The notes beneath the pieces were generated by a model that was not told the DNA's origin, did no database searches, and saw nothing but the letters and a program-made list of their open reading frames with translations. The position numbers were made by a program, and so were the translations under genes. This document shows, piece by piece, positions 43,701 through 51,748 of a DNA stretch of 64,000 nt. The first letter of the stretch is position 1. Every line of letters begins with the position of its first letter. This DNA is from a virus: IMG/VR virus record IMGVR_UViG_3300032323_001387, positions 62,001-126,000 of that record. One strand, given 5' to 3'.

Positions 43701-45900
43701 AGAAGGTTCTACAAACTTATACTTCACAGACACTCGTGCTCGTAACGCAGTAAGTCTAACAAGTGACAAGACTAGTGTATTGAGCTACAATGCAAGCACA
43801 GGCGCATTTACATTTGCTATCGCAAATGCATCTACTAGTGATATTGCAGAAGGCACAAACCTATACTACACTGACACTCGCGCTCGCGCAGCAGTAAGTG
43901 TTTCTGACAATGGTGGCGATGGTAGCCTAAGCTATGACAGCGCAACTGGTGTAATCACATACACAGGCCCAAGTGCTAGCGAAGTTCGTGCACATTTGAG
44001 CGCAACAAGCGCATCTGGTGTAACATACAGCAGCTCTACTGGTGTAATTGCTCTTGCAAGTATTCCAAATAGCAGCTTGACAAACAGTTCTGTTACAGTT
44101 AATGGTGCAACAGTAAGTTTGGGCGGCAGCACAAGTTTCGATACTGACAGTGTAACTGAAGGTGCTGGCAACTTGTACTTCACAGATGCTCGAGCAGCAG
44201 CAGCTATTAGCTTGACAACAAGCGATAGTTCTGTATTGGACTACAACAGTTCAACTGGTGAGTTTACATTCAGCTTAACAGGTATCGACACAGATGAAGT
44301 TACAGAAGGCGCAACCAACTTGTACTTCACTACTGCTCGTGCTCGTAACAGCGTAAGCGCAGTAGACGCAGGTGGCGATGGTAGCTTCAGCTATGATTCA
44401 GCAACTGGTGCATTCACATACACTGGCCCAAGTGCAGCAGAAGTACGTGCACACCTAAGCGTAACAGATTTGGGTGGCGATGGTGCTTTATCTTATGACA
44501 GCGCAACTGGTGTAATCACTTATACTGGTCCAAGTGCTAGCGAAGTTCGTGCTCACCTAAGTGCTACAAGTGCTTCTGGTGTAACATATGACAATGCAAC
44601 TGGTGTAATTGCTCTTGCAAGTATTCCAAATAGCAGCTTAACTAATGATAGTATCACTATCAACGGCACAACCGTTGCATTGGGTGCATCTAACAGTTTC
44701 GATACTGGCAGTGTTACTGAAGGTACAAACTTGTACTATACAGACACTCGAGTTCGTAACGCAGTTAGCTTGGTAACAAGCGACAGCACTGTATTCGACT
44801 ACGATCCAGCTACTGGTGTATTCACTTACAGCGCAACTGGTTTGGACACAGACGAAGTTGCAGAAGGTACTACAAACCTATACTTTACACAAGCTCGCGC
44901 TCGTGACAGTATCAGCACAAACGGCTGGCAAATCAGTTACGACAACGCCACTGGTGTAATTAGTATAGCTACTCCAGATACAGATGACGTATCTGAAGGT
45001 ACAACTAACCAGTATTTCACATTAGCCCGTGCACGTACAGCAGTCAGCTTAACAACTGATAACACTGATGCAATGAGCTATGACAATACAACTGGTATTT
45101 TCACGTTCACATTAAACAGTGTTGATACAGATGAGATCGCAGAAGGTGCTACAAGTTTATACTTCACAACAGCTCGTGCTCGTAATAGTGTAAACAACGG
45201 TGCAAATATCGATTATGATAGCAGCACTGGTACAATCAGCACACAAGCTGCGGTTTGGAGCGTAAATGGTCAAGAACACGCCGTTGTTCTAGATACAGAT
45301 GACATCAGCGAAGGTAGCACAAACCTATACTTCACAGATGCTCGTGCAAGAAGTGCTATCACTCTAACTACAGATGACAGCAACATTCTAAGCTACAATA
45401 CAGGTACAGGTGCTCTAACATTCGTTACACCTACAACTGACAGTATCGAAGAAGGTGCAGTAAATCTATACTACACTGACACTCGTGCAGACGGTCGTAT
45501 TGCAGCAGCAAGTATCCGTGACCTATCCGATGTAGATGCAGATGATGCACTACAAGACGGTTATACGCTAGTTTGGAGTAGTGTACGCGGCGAATTCGTT
45601 CCACAGAACATCGCTGTAACAGCTACTACATTAAACTTTACTGGTGACGGTACAACAACTAGCTTCAGCACTGGTGTTGAAGTTTCAAGCATTGATAATA
45701 CTCAAGTGTTTATCAACGGTTTGATTCAAGCGCCAACATACTCTTATACATTAAGTACAACAAGTAATGTAACAAGTATTGTGTTTGACACAGCTCCAGA
45801 AGCCAACGATTATATCTTCGTTCGTGTAAGCTCTACTAGCACATTGACTGCTGGTGGTATTCTAAACGAAAATAGTAACGTCGACGGCGGTACGTTCTAA
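40774..45900 (+). CDS. Giant repetitive tail fibre protein
   Basis: A 1708-residue fibre. Residues 1-80 are a particle-attachment domain (MPLIKARSSSI, then ELVDSAPGLLDTLNELAA). Most of the rest is a run of about 45-residue units with the ground plan EGxTNLYFTxARARxxIS, then SYxxxTGxFTY, typical of triple-stranded shaft repeats in marine T4-like phages. Around residues 860-960 the series is broken by a VSGDLTVNGTLTTINS block. The last 130 residues (LNFTGDGTTTSFSTGV, then QVFINGLIQAPTYSYTL) form a tip or trimerisation module shared with the 380-residue protein, and the end is NVDGGTF-stop. A strong terminator follows. Ribosome site TAAGGATAATAAAATG. Confidence 0.85.
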   Translation: MPLIKARSSSIMDNVDLRGQPTAETAQQSVNTNQLASTAYVRTAVAELVDSAPGLLDTLNELAAAIADDANFATTVANSIATKVPLDGSVAMTGELTLSGTPTQNLSATTKQYVDDLVDSQMIYSTDDVAEGTTNLYYTATRVKNAISLTSDNTTVLDYDSASGQFTYNHPTSDGVLEGATNLYFTTARARNSISMNSDDGTIISYSSSTGEITFTTPDTDKIVEGATNLYFTTARARNSISNGANIDYDASSGIVSTQAAVWSVNGQEHTVVLDTDDISEGSANLYFTNARARSAVSLTTDNSNILSYNSGTGTLTFTTPSTDAISEGSVNLYYTDTRVRAAISASGDISYNQATGNFSYSTPTTDGVNEGSSNLYFTNARARNSVSLTSDNSSVLSYDNSTGEFTFTLGNQTTDDVQEGTNNLYYLDGRARAAISLSSNWGNVSYDNTSGVITVSAPSTDDVTEGTNLYHTTARARGAVSATDAGGDGSFSYDSATGVFTYTGPSDSEVRAHLSAVDAGGDGSFSYDSATGVFTYTGPTATEVRAHLSATSASGAQYDSNTGVISLSNIPNSSLTNDSVTVNGATVALGGSTSFDTDSVNEGATNQYFTQTRARNSISLTSDNTSVLDYDSITGEFTFSLGNQTTDDVAEGATNLYFTDTRARNAVSAVDAGGDGSFSYDAATGTFTYTGPSAAEVRAHLSATSASGVTYNSSTGVIALASIPNSSLTNSEITLNGTTVSLGGSNSFTTDAVNEGTTNQYYTSTRVRNELSADDVEGVGAFSYNSNTGEFSFDASAVVATVNGQSGYVTLDTDDINEGSGNLYYTTARTRADVSGGTGVTYTQSTGVFAIGQAVGTSDDVTFNDVTVSGDLTVNGTLTTINSTDLTVTDKNITIADGAANAAAANGAGITVDGANATITYASATDSWDFNKDVSITGGLTLTEDLTAPTFIGDLTGDVTGTVSDISNHNTDALTEGSTNLYFTDTRARNAVSLTSDKTSVLSYNASTGAFTFAIANASTSDIAEGTNLYYTDTRARAAVSVSDNGGDGSLSYDSATGVITYTGPSASEVRAHLSATSASGVTYSSSTGVIALASIPNSSLTNSSVTVNGATVSLGGSTSFDTDSVTEGAGNLYFTDARAAAAISLTTSDSSVLDYNSSTGEFTFSLTGIDTDEVTEGATNLYFTTARARNSVSAVDAGGDGSFSYDSATGAFTYTGPSAAEVRAHLSVTDLGGDGALSYDSATGVITYTGPSASEVRAHLSATSASGVTYDNATGVIALASIPNSSLTNDSITINGTTVALGASNSFDTGSVTEGTNLYYTDTRVRNAVSLVTSDSTVFDYDPATGVFTYSATGLDTDEVAEGTTNLYFTQARARDSISTNGWQISYDNATGVISIATPDTDDVSEGTTNQYFTLARARTAVSLTTDNTDAMSYDNTTGIFTFTLNSVDTDEIAEGATSLYFTTARARNSVNNGANIDYDSSTGTISTQAAVWSVNGQEHAVVLDTDDISEGSTNLYFTDARARSAITLTTDDSNILSYNTGTGALTFVTPTTDSIEEGAVNLYYTDTRADGRIAAASIRDLSDVDADDALQDGYTLVWSSVRGEFVPQNIAVTATTLNFTGDGTTTSFSTGVEVSSIDNTQVFINGLIQAPTYSYTLSTTSNVTSIVFDTAPEANDYIFVRVSSTSTLTAGGILNENSNVDGGTF
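42226..42394 (+). repeat. Perfect 67-base direct repeat in the fibre gene
   Basis: Positions 42226-42292 and 42328-42394 are identical over 67 bases with a period of 102 bases (34 codons). Amino acid repeats occur all along the gene, but base-level identity this long marks a recent duplication or gene conversion and a site for unequal crossing-over. Confidence 0.9.
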
Positions 45901-45920
45901 TTAGAAATAATTAGTACATA

Positions 45921-45946
45921 AAAAGGGCTCTTCGGAGCCCTTTTTT
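45921..45946 (+). terminator. Terminator after the giant fibre gene
   Basis: AAAAGGGCTC-TTCG-GAGCCCTTTT plus further Ts, identical in the hairpin to the terminator after the capsid gene. Confidence 0.93.
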
Positions 45947-45963
45947 AACGATCTTTGAATTTG

Positions 45964-45977
45964 TATAAATATAAATA
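45964..45977 (+). promoter_or_regulatory. Overlapping tandem late promoter boxes
   Basis: Two perfect TATAAATA boxes share two bases (45964-45971 and 45970-45977), upstream of the gene at 45995. No Shine-Dalgarno sequence is seen in the short leader. Confidence 0.75.
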
Positions 45978-45994
45978 TATTATTACACACCATC

Positions 45995-46495
45995 ATGCCA
46001 ATTTTCCGAGGTAAAAATTTTGTTAGCGCAGTATCCGACTATAAAGATAGTGTTCGCCTAGCCACACGATCTAATATAAATGTTAGCGCAAATATCTTTA
46101 CAGTAGATGGGGTATCGTTATCAGACAAAGATAGAGTATTATTAGCCGGGCAAATTGCACAAAATCAAAATGGCATATATTCATGGTCCGTTTCTACAAG
46201 TAAATTAACAAGAGCAACTGATGCAGATAGTATTTTTGAACTAAGCAGCGGCAATAAAGTATATGTAGAAGAAGGAAATACACTGGGCAAAAGTTCTTGG
46301 ACATTAGTAACACCCGGGGTAATTACTCCTGGTATTACAGCATTAGTTTTTGCTAAAGAAAGCAGAATTAATACCACAGATGTAAGTGGAAACTACGGCG
46401 GCCCCGGAAAAACATTAGAGATATCAGTAGACGAGACGGGCGAAATCAATTCTATCACTGAAGTAGATATTGATATCGACGGCGGCAACTTCTAA
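45995..46495 (+). CDS. Small fibre-module protein
   Basis: A 166-residue protein. The segment VRLATRSNINVSANIFTVDGVSLSDKDRVLL (given in parts: VRLATRSNINVS and TVDGVSLSDKDRVLLAGQ) then QNQNGIYSW, RATDAD is the widespread fibre domain often written ATTANI...DGV...GDRVLVK...ENGIY. The end DIDIDGGNF-stop matches the DGGTF end of the giant fibre. It lies between two fibre genes under its own late promoters, and could be an adaptor or trimerisation subunit. Confidence 0.7.
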   Translation: MPIFRGKNFVSAVSDYKDSVRLATRSNINVSANIFTVDGVSLSDKDRVLLAGQIAQNQNGIYSWSVSTSKLTRATDADSIFELSSGNKVYVEEGNTLGKSSWTLVTPGVITPGITALVFAKESRINTTDVSGNYGGPGKTLEISVDETGEINSITEVDIDIDGGNF

Positions 46496-46532
46496 TTTAA
46501 CACCTGTTTCTTACACATAGTACTTTGTTTTG

Positions 46533-46540
46533 GCTAAATA
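46533..46540 (+). promoter_or_regulatory. Late promoter box GCTAAATA before the S74 fibre
   Basis: GCTAAATA lies 54 bases before the ATG at 46595. An AAGGGG ribosome site stands about 11 bases before the ATG. The same GCTAAATA variant occurs before gp48, gp13 and gp18. Confidence 0.5.
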
Positions 46541-46594
46541 CTAGACGAATAGTAGAAATCGAACGTTCTATAATTTCAAGGGGTATATACTCAA

Positions 46595-49420
46595 ATGGCC
46601 AATACAATTATTTTAAAGCGTAGTGCAACACCTGGCAAGGTACCAACGACAGGGCAGTTGGCATTAGGCGAAATCGCAATTAACACCTACGACGGTTTAT
46701 TATACATCAAAAAAGATGACGGAACAGCCAGTGTTGTTCAAATCGGTGGTGTAACCAGTGTTAACGGCGAAACCGGTGCAGTAACAATCGACACAGGCGA
46801 CGTTGCTGAAAACGGTAATCTTTATTTTACAAATGCTCGCGCACGTAGCGCGATCAGTGCAGGTTCCGGTATCACTTATAACAGTAGTACTGGTGCAATC
46901 AGCACAACACAGACATTAACAACAGCAGGTACACCTACTTTTGCAGGTCTAACTTTAACTGGTGGTATCAGCAGCATTGCTGGTGACATCATTCCTAGCG
47001 CAGACATTACTTATGATCTAGGTAGTCCAACAAGACAGTGGAAAGATATCTACGTTGGTCCAGGTTCTTTGTACGTTAACGGAAGTAAAGTTCTAGAAGA
47101 CAATTCTGGTACTATTACATTCACAGCCGACGTTGATCAAAACATTCGCATCAACGCAGTTGGCGCAGGTGTATTACAATTAGGTTCTAGTACAACAAAC
47201 GTTAACATCGACGGCACACTACAAATCGCTAGCGGTAAGAACATTACTGACAGCTCTGGTATCAAAGTTAACTTCGGTGATAACATCGAAATGAACGGTA
47301 ACAAAGTTATCGGTCTTGGTGCTCCAAGTTCTGCAAACGATGCAGCTACAAAGACTTATGTTGATACAGCAATTGGTAATATTAGCACAAACAGTATCAC
47401 ACAAGGTAACAGTAACGTTCAAGTTGTTGATACAGGTACTGGTACTGTTACAGTTACAGTTGACGGCAGCACAGCATTGACAGTAACCGCTAGCGGTGTT
47501 GTTATCGCAGGTAACATGACAGTTAACGGTACAACAACAAGCGTTAACTCAAATACAATCAGCTTGGCAGACAACATCATCACATTGAACAGTGATGCAA
47601 CTGGTGCTCCAACACAAAACGCTGGTATTGAAGTTGAACGTGGTGACGAAGCCAACGTGCAAATTCGTTGGAACGAAGGCACACAACGTTGGACATTTAC
47701 CAACGATGGCGCAGTTTATCACCCAATCGTAGTTAATACAGACGGTTTAACAGAAGGTTCAACAAACCTATATCATACAACAGCTCGTGCTCGTGGCGCT
47801 ATTAGTGCTAGCAGCGCAACAGGTGTAAGTTACAACAGTTCTACCGGTGCAATCAGCTTAGGTTCTATTCCTAACAGCAGTTTGACAAACAACAGCATTA
47901 CTATCAACGGTACAAGCGTAGCACTTGGTGGTACACGTACTTTGGATACAGATGCAATCAGTGAAGGTTCTACAAACCAATATTTCACTACAGCTCGTGC
48001 ACGTAGCAGTGTAAGTGCCGGTACAGGTATCAGCTACAACAGTACAACTGGTGCGATCAGTACAAGTGCTATTCCAAACGCAAGTTTGGCAAACAGCAGC
48101 GTTACAGTTGGTACAACAGCAATCGCATTGGGTGCAAGTGCTACTACACTGGGCGGATTGACAAGTGTTACATCTACTAGCTTCACTGGTGCTTTAACTG
48201 GTAACGCTGATACTGCTACAAGTGCAGGTAAGTGGACAACAGCACGTACAATTTCGTTGGGCGGTGACTTAACAGGTAGCGTGAGTTTCGACGGTAGCGC
48301 AAACGCAACTTTAACTGCCACAGTGGCAGCTAACAGCGTTGCATTAGGTACAGACACAACTGGTAACTATATGGTTGACCTAACTGCTGGCACAGGCATC
48401 ACAGTTACTCATACACCAGGCGAAGGTTCTAACGCAACTGTAGCAGTTGACACAACTACAATCGCTACAAGAGCATACGTTGATAGTTCTGTTCAGGCTA
48501 AAGATAACACAGACGAGATCACTGAAGGTACAACAAACTTGTACTTCACTAATGCTCGCGCACGTGGTGCAGTTAGCTTTACAGCAGGCTCTGGTGCATA
48601 CAACAGCACAACAGGTGTTATCACAATTCCTACAAACACTAACCAATTGACTAACGGTGCAAACTTTGCAACGACCAGTTATGTTGATAGTGCAGTAGCA
48701 GGTAAAGACAACACAGACGAAATCACAGAAGGTAGTACAAACTTGTATTTCACTAATGCTCGCGCACGTGGTGCAGTAAGTGTTACTGATGCAGGCGGCG
48801 ACGGTAGTCTAAGTTACAATAGTACAACTGGTGTTATTACTTACACTGGTCCAAGTGCTAGCGAAGTACGTGCTCACTTCAGTGCAAGTACCGGTATAAC
48901 AATTACTAACGGTGCTATTGCAACAACAATTACTCAGTACACAGATGCATTGGCACGTGGTGCAGTAAGTGCAGGTACCGGTATTTCTTACAACAGCACA
49001 ACTGGTGTAATTACTAACAGCTTATCTACAAGCGGTGGTTCAATCGGCGGCGCTATTGCAGTTAGCGGTGCAATTACAGCTACTGGTGAAATTACAGCTT
49101 ACTTCTCTGACTTACGTTTGAAGACAAACATTGTTCCAATCGAAGATGCACTAGACAAAGTCGAAGCAATCAACGGTGTTACATTTGATCCAAACGACGC
49201 TGCTCTAGCATTAGGTATTGATGATCGTCACCAGATGGGTGTTATTGCTCAAGAAGTCGAAGCAGTTGCTCCTGAATTGGTATGTGACAGTGCATTTGCT
49301 GGTTACAAAACAGTTCGTTATGACAAGCTAACAGCATTGTTGATCGAAGCAGTTAAAGAATTAAGTGCTAAAGTGAAGACACTGGAAGCACAGTTGGGTA
49401 ACACAAAGCCAACATTATAA
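46595..49420 (+). CDS. Tail fibre protein with C-terminal S74 intramolecular chaperone
   Basis: A 941-residue fibre built from the same EGSTNLYFTxARARGAIS-type repeats as the 1708-residue protein, here mixed with blocks such as NMTVNGTTTSVNSNTISL. The first 30 residues (ILKRSATPGKVPTTGQLALGEIAINTYDG, cited as KRSATPGKVPTTGQLALGE) are a particle-attachment start typical of T4-like aquatic phages. The last 104 residues are a peptidase S74 domain: SDLRLKTNI with Ser838 as expected nucleophile, then HQMGVIAQEVEAVAPELV and YDKLTALLIEAVKEL coiled coil. Such domains help the fibre trimerise and then cut themselves off. A terminator follows. Confidence 0.9.
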   Translation: MANTIILKRSATPGKVPTTGQLALGEIAINTYDGLLYIKKDDGTASVVQIGGVTSVNGETGAVTIDTGDVAENGNLYFTNARARSAISAGSGITYNSSTGAISTTQTLTTAGTPTFAGLTLTGGISSIAGDIIPSADITYDLGSPTRQWKDIYVGPGSLYVNGSKVLEDNSGTITFTADVDQNIRINAVGAGVLQLGSSTTNVNIDGTLQIASGKNITDSSGIKVNFGDNIEMNGNKVIGLGAPSSANDAATKTYVDTAIGNISTNSITQGNSNVQVVDTGTGTVTVTVDGSTALTVTASGVVIAGNMTVNGTTTSVNSNTISLADNIITLNSDATGAPTQNAGIEVERGDEANVQIRWNEGTQRWTFTNDGAVYHPIVVNTDGLTEGSTNLYHTTARARGAISASSATGVSYNSSTGAISLGSIPNSSLTNNSITINGTSVALGGTRTLDTDAISEGSTNQYFTTARARSSVSAGTGISYNSTTGAISTSAIPNASLANSSVTVGTTAIALGASATTLGGLTSVTSTSFTGALTGNADTATSAGKWTTARTISLGGDLTGSVSFDGSANATLTATVAANSVALGTDTTGNYMVDLTAGTGITVTHTPGEGSNATVAVDTTTIATRAYVDSSVQAKDNTDEITEGTTNLYFTNARARGAVSFTAGSGAYNSTTGVITIPTNTNQLTNGANFATTSYVDSAVAGKDNTDEITEGSTNLYFTNARARGAVSVTDAGGDGSLSYNSTTGVITYTGPSASEVRAHFSASTGITITNGAIATTITQYTDALARGAVSAGTGISYNSTTGVITNSLSTSGGSIGGAIAVSGAITATGEITAYFSDLRLKTNIVPIEDALDKVEAINGVTFDPNDAALALGIDDRHQMGVIAQEVEAVAPELVCDSAFAGYKTVRYDKLTALLIEAVKELSAKVKTLEAQLGNTKPTL

Positions 49421-49457
49421 TTTCCGGAAATTAAATGGGACTACGGTCCCATTTAAT
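49419..49457 (+). terminator. Hairpin terminator after the S74 fibre
   Basis: ATTAAATGGGAC (49430-49441) pairs perfectly with GTCCCATTTAAT (49446-49457) on the loop TACG. A 14-base palindrome (AATTTCC and its complement) starts at 49419. The U-tract is short, so termination may be partial. Confidence 0.7.
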
Positions 49458-49459
49458 AG

Positions 49460-49467
49460 GATAAATA
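49460..49467 (+). promoter_or_regulatory. Late promoter box GATAAATA
   Basis: GATAAATA immediately follows the fibre terminator and precedes the small gene at 49486, with a TAGGAG ribosome site between them. Confidence 0.6.
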
Positions 49468-49485
49468 AACGAATAGGAGATTATA

Positions 49486-49680
49486 ATGGCAGTTTTACCA
49501 GCAACAGGTTCTGAAATTGTTATGGGTCGTGTTAGACAATCATATAATAACGTAGCCCCAGGTGCCGGCCAAAATATTTCATTAGGTGGTACACTTGGTG
49601 GATTTTTAGGACAATCAGCAGGAACTCAAATTAGCTTGAGTTCTAGATTCGGCGGCAGATTAACACCGTTCAACTACTAA
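49486..49680 (+). CDS. Small fibre-associated protein
   Basis: A 64-residue Gly/Ser-rich protein. LPATGSEIVMGRVRQSY is the short LPxTGxxIxMxxV module often found at the start of phage fibre or collar proteins. Two repeats of ISLGG/ISLSS follow. It has its own late promoter and AGGAG site, so it is probably abundant in virions. Function unknown. Confidence 0.65.
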   Translation: MAVLPATGSEIVMGRVRQSYNNVAPGAGQNISLGGTLGGFLGQSAGTQISLSSRFGGRLTPFNY

Positions 49681-49696
49681 TCTTAAGATAGAGAAC

Positions 49697-49728
49697 TATA
49701 AATACCTCAGTAACCCTGAGGTATTTTT
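49697..49728 (+). promoter_or_regulatory. Composite late promoter, terminator and ribosome site
   Basis: The perfect late box TATAAATA (49697-49704) overlaps the 5' arm of a perfect 11-bp hairpin: AAATACCTCAG (49700-49710), loop TAACC, CTGAGGTATTT (49716-49726), ending in Ts up to the ATG. The 3' arm carries GAGG (49718-49721), a ribosome site 7 bases before the ATG at 49729. Transcripts from the late box would begin in the loop and leave GAGG free. Confidence 0.7.
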
Positions 49729-50313
49729 ATGGCTAAACAAAAAACGGTACAACATGAAAAAGATGAAGTATTAGAGCAATTATTTGCACTATGTCCTTTC
49801 AACTCGACGAGTGAGTTTGAAAGACAAAACTTTATTGAATTAACAGGCGTAGCTCGCGCTCGTTATATAGTTTCTGTAATTAACAGAATTAGAAAAATCG
49901 ACAGCGATTTAGAACTAGAGCAACGTACATTTGAACAAAATTGTTTGTTAGAAGAACGTGCGTACTTGGTTAAATTTATTAAAAATGAACCACAGAATGA
50001 ACTTCAATCTATACTTACAAATTGGCAAATTACTGAAGAAGAGTATTGGATTGACTACCTAGGAAAAATTGCCGCTATAGAATTATTGACAATAGGCAAG
50101 CCTAGTTTAGAAACCATGACAAAAATGGTTAAACTTCCAGAAAGTGCTTATATTAAAGCTACACAAATCTGTGTTAAGTTAGCAAACGCAATCAAAGAAG
50201 CTACTGTAATGGCAGAACAAGAAATTGGTATTGATACAAATAACACTGCGGATGTTACAGATCCATCGGCGCCTTCTCAACCTAAGAAATTAAAACTTAA
50301 AAAAATTAAATGA
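49729..50313 (+). CDS. Hypothetical protein of the fibre-glycosyltransferase operon
   Basis: A 194-residue, mostly alpha-helical protein (LEQLFALCPFNSTSEFERQNFIELTGVARARYI, cited in part as FERQNFIELTGVARARYI) with a Lys-rich tail (KKLKLKKIK). Text such as LGKIAAIELLTIGKPS is common in small T4-like phage proteins, but I cannot name it. It starts on the composite late element and overlaps the glycosyltransferase gene by 4 bases. Confidence 0.55.
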   Translation: MAKQKTVQHEKDEVLEQLFALCPFNSTSEFERQNFIELTGVARARYIVSVINRIRKIDSDLELEQRTFEQNCLLEERAYLVKFIKNEPQNELQSILTNWQITEEEYWIDYLGKIAAIELLTIGKPSLETMTKMVKLPESAYIKATQICVKLANAIKEATVMAEQEIGIDTNNTADVTDPSAPSQPKKLKLKKIK

Positions 50314-50954
50314 ACTATAATGAAATTCGATTAGCAATTTGTATCCCTACCAGGGATACAATGCACAGTGGTTGCACGTATTCGCTGTATAATCTTTCGC
50401 AAAAGCTAACCGAACACGATATAGATCATAAATTATTTTTAAGTCCAGGAACACTAATAGCAAACCAACGGCATGAATTAGTATTATCTGCAATAGAATG
50501 GGGTGCTACTCATGTCATGTTTATTGACAGTGACATAGAGTTTCAACCCTATCATGTATTTGATTTATTGGAATTCAATGAATTAATTGTAGGAGCTGCA
50601 TATAGTAAACGAGTTGAACCGTTTATAACAACAGCTTGGCATAAAATATACGATTGGAATTCACACGTAGATGTAACTACGCAAACCGATAGCCATATAC
50701 AAGTAGAATGTATGGCGCTAGGTTTTTGTTTAATTAATACATCTGTATTTGAACAACTAGAACTGCCATGGTTTATATTAGGCTACAATAAAGAAGTGCA
50801 TCAATATACAGGCGAGGATATTGAATTTTTTAGGCAATGCAATGACGTCGGAATTCCGATTTGGCTTGATATAGCTACTACCTGCGAACTAGGACATTTA
50901 GGAACAAAATCATTTAAAGTTGCTGGCGGTATCGAAGTAGACCCTGCCATTTAG
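50310..50954 (+). CDS. Glycosyltransferase-A-fold protein
   Basis: A 214-residue protein with a GT2-like start RLAICIPTRDTMHSGCTYSLYN and the metal/nucleotide-binding DSD in THVMFIDSDIEF, then VECMALGFCLINTSVFEQLELPWF and TGEDIEFF, which fit the acceptor-site part. Enzymes of this family move a sugar from a nucleotide sugar. Its place after the fibre genes suggests it could decorate virion proteins; sugar modification of DNA or host surface is an alternative. The last 41 bases overlap the convergent gene. Confidence 0.8.
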   Translation: MNYNEIRLAICIPTRDTMHSGCTYSLYNLSQKLTEHDIDHKLFLSPGTLIANQRHELVLSAIEWGATHVMFIDSDIEFQPYHVFDLLEFNELIVGAAYSKRVEPFITTAWHKIYDWNSHVDVTTQTDSHIQVECMALGFCLINTSVFEQLELPWFILGYNKEVHQYTGEDIEFFRQCNDVGIPIWLDIATTCELGHLGTKSFKVAGGIEVDPAI

Positions 50955-51300
50955 TATTCCATCTGTTTAGTTTAAGTATGTTAGCTTCTGCAGATACTAT
51001 ATTATCTTTATCTGCAAAATATCGTTGAACTGCAAGATCCTTTTCTGTATTGTCAATAAGCATGTTCAATGTGTTATCTTTAGTAGACAATAGTAACTTT
51101 ATAATGGGATGATCCATGTCTTCTAGATTTAGTAAATGCTGAGTTTGTAAATACCAACGTTCTACGTAACTTATTTCAGGTTTAAATAAAGTATTCAGCA
51201 ACGGATTGTTTAGCCGCACATCCCAGCAATAGTATAAGTCTAATGATCTAGCGACTTTAAGAGGTTGTTCCTTTTTGGGAAATGGTATTATTTCTGCCAT
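50914..51300 (-). CDS. Hypothetical protein
   Basis: A 128-residue protein starting MAEIIPFPKKEQPLKVARSL, overlapping the Nudix gene by 44 bases at its start and the convergent glycosyltransferase gene by 41 bases at its end. Aromatic-rich (DLYYCWDVRLN, then YVERWYLQTQHLLN). Not recognised. Being last in the gp14-gp15 operon, it may be expressed late. Confidence 0.6.
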   Translation of the reverse strand: MAEIIPFPKKEQPLKVARSLDLYYCWDVRLNNPLLNTLFKPEISYVERWYLQTQHLLNLEDMDHPIIKLLLSTKDNTLNMLIDNTEKDLAVQRYFADKDNIVSAEANILKLNRWNTKWQGLLRYRQQL

Positions 51301-51748
51301 TCTTTTTGTCCATCCAATTATAAAAATTCTTAAACTTTTCTTTCAACCGTTTTGAACTCAACATCTGCCTAGTCTTTGGATGTAAAGGGCCAGGCAAGTG
51401 ATCTATATCGGTCCATGCATATCCTATATTCTCTTCGTTCAGCTCTGGTATAAACTCTTTATTAACTAATACAATATATGTGTCGTAGACAAAATCTTTA
51501 CTACGACTATGATAACTATGCAACGGTATTATTTTTTTAATTTTTGTTAGTTGTAATTCTTCTTGTAACTCTCTCTTTAACGCATCTATAGGTTGTTCAT
51601 CGGATTCTACTTTACCGCCAGCAAAGGTCCAAGTGTTAGGATGACTTTCAGTAGGGCTTCTTAGAACAGACATAACTTTATTAGTTTGCTCACTGAGAAT
51701 AATTGCACCTACACCTTTAAACTGCTTCACAGATATAATCTCCACCAT
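51257..51748 (-). CDS. Nudix hydrolase
   Basis: Nudix enzymes hydrolyse nucleoside diphosphates linked to another group. The Nudix box is complete apart from one residue: Gly45, five residues, Glu51, seven residues, then REL, then EE (Glu63, Glu64); the usual final Gly is Gln. The start is MVEIISVKQF with an AAGGA ribosome site, overlapping the end of gp15 by 22 bases. The substrate (oxidised nucleotides, NAD-like or capped RNA) cannot be told. A metabolic gene inside a neck operon is unusual. Confidence 0.87.
   Translation of the reverse strand: MVEIISVKQFKGVGAIILSEQTNKVMSVLRSPTESHPNTWTFAGGKVESDEQPIDALKRELQEELQLTKIKKIIPLHSYHSRSKDFVYDTYIVLVNKEFIPELNEENIGYAWTDIDHLPGPLHPKTRQMLSSKRLKEKFKNFYNWMDKKNGRNNTISQKGTTS

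Noticed and set aside
43332-44183. Valine/alanine-rich antisense frames in the fibre gene
   Set aside because: They are complement translations of the Thr/Ser/Asn repeats and recur with the repeat period.
41150-45500. CRISPR-like array in the region of regularly spaced repeats
   Set aside because: The repeats are coding, in frame, degenerate at the third base and about 100-140 bases apart; they are fibre shaft units.
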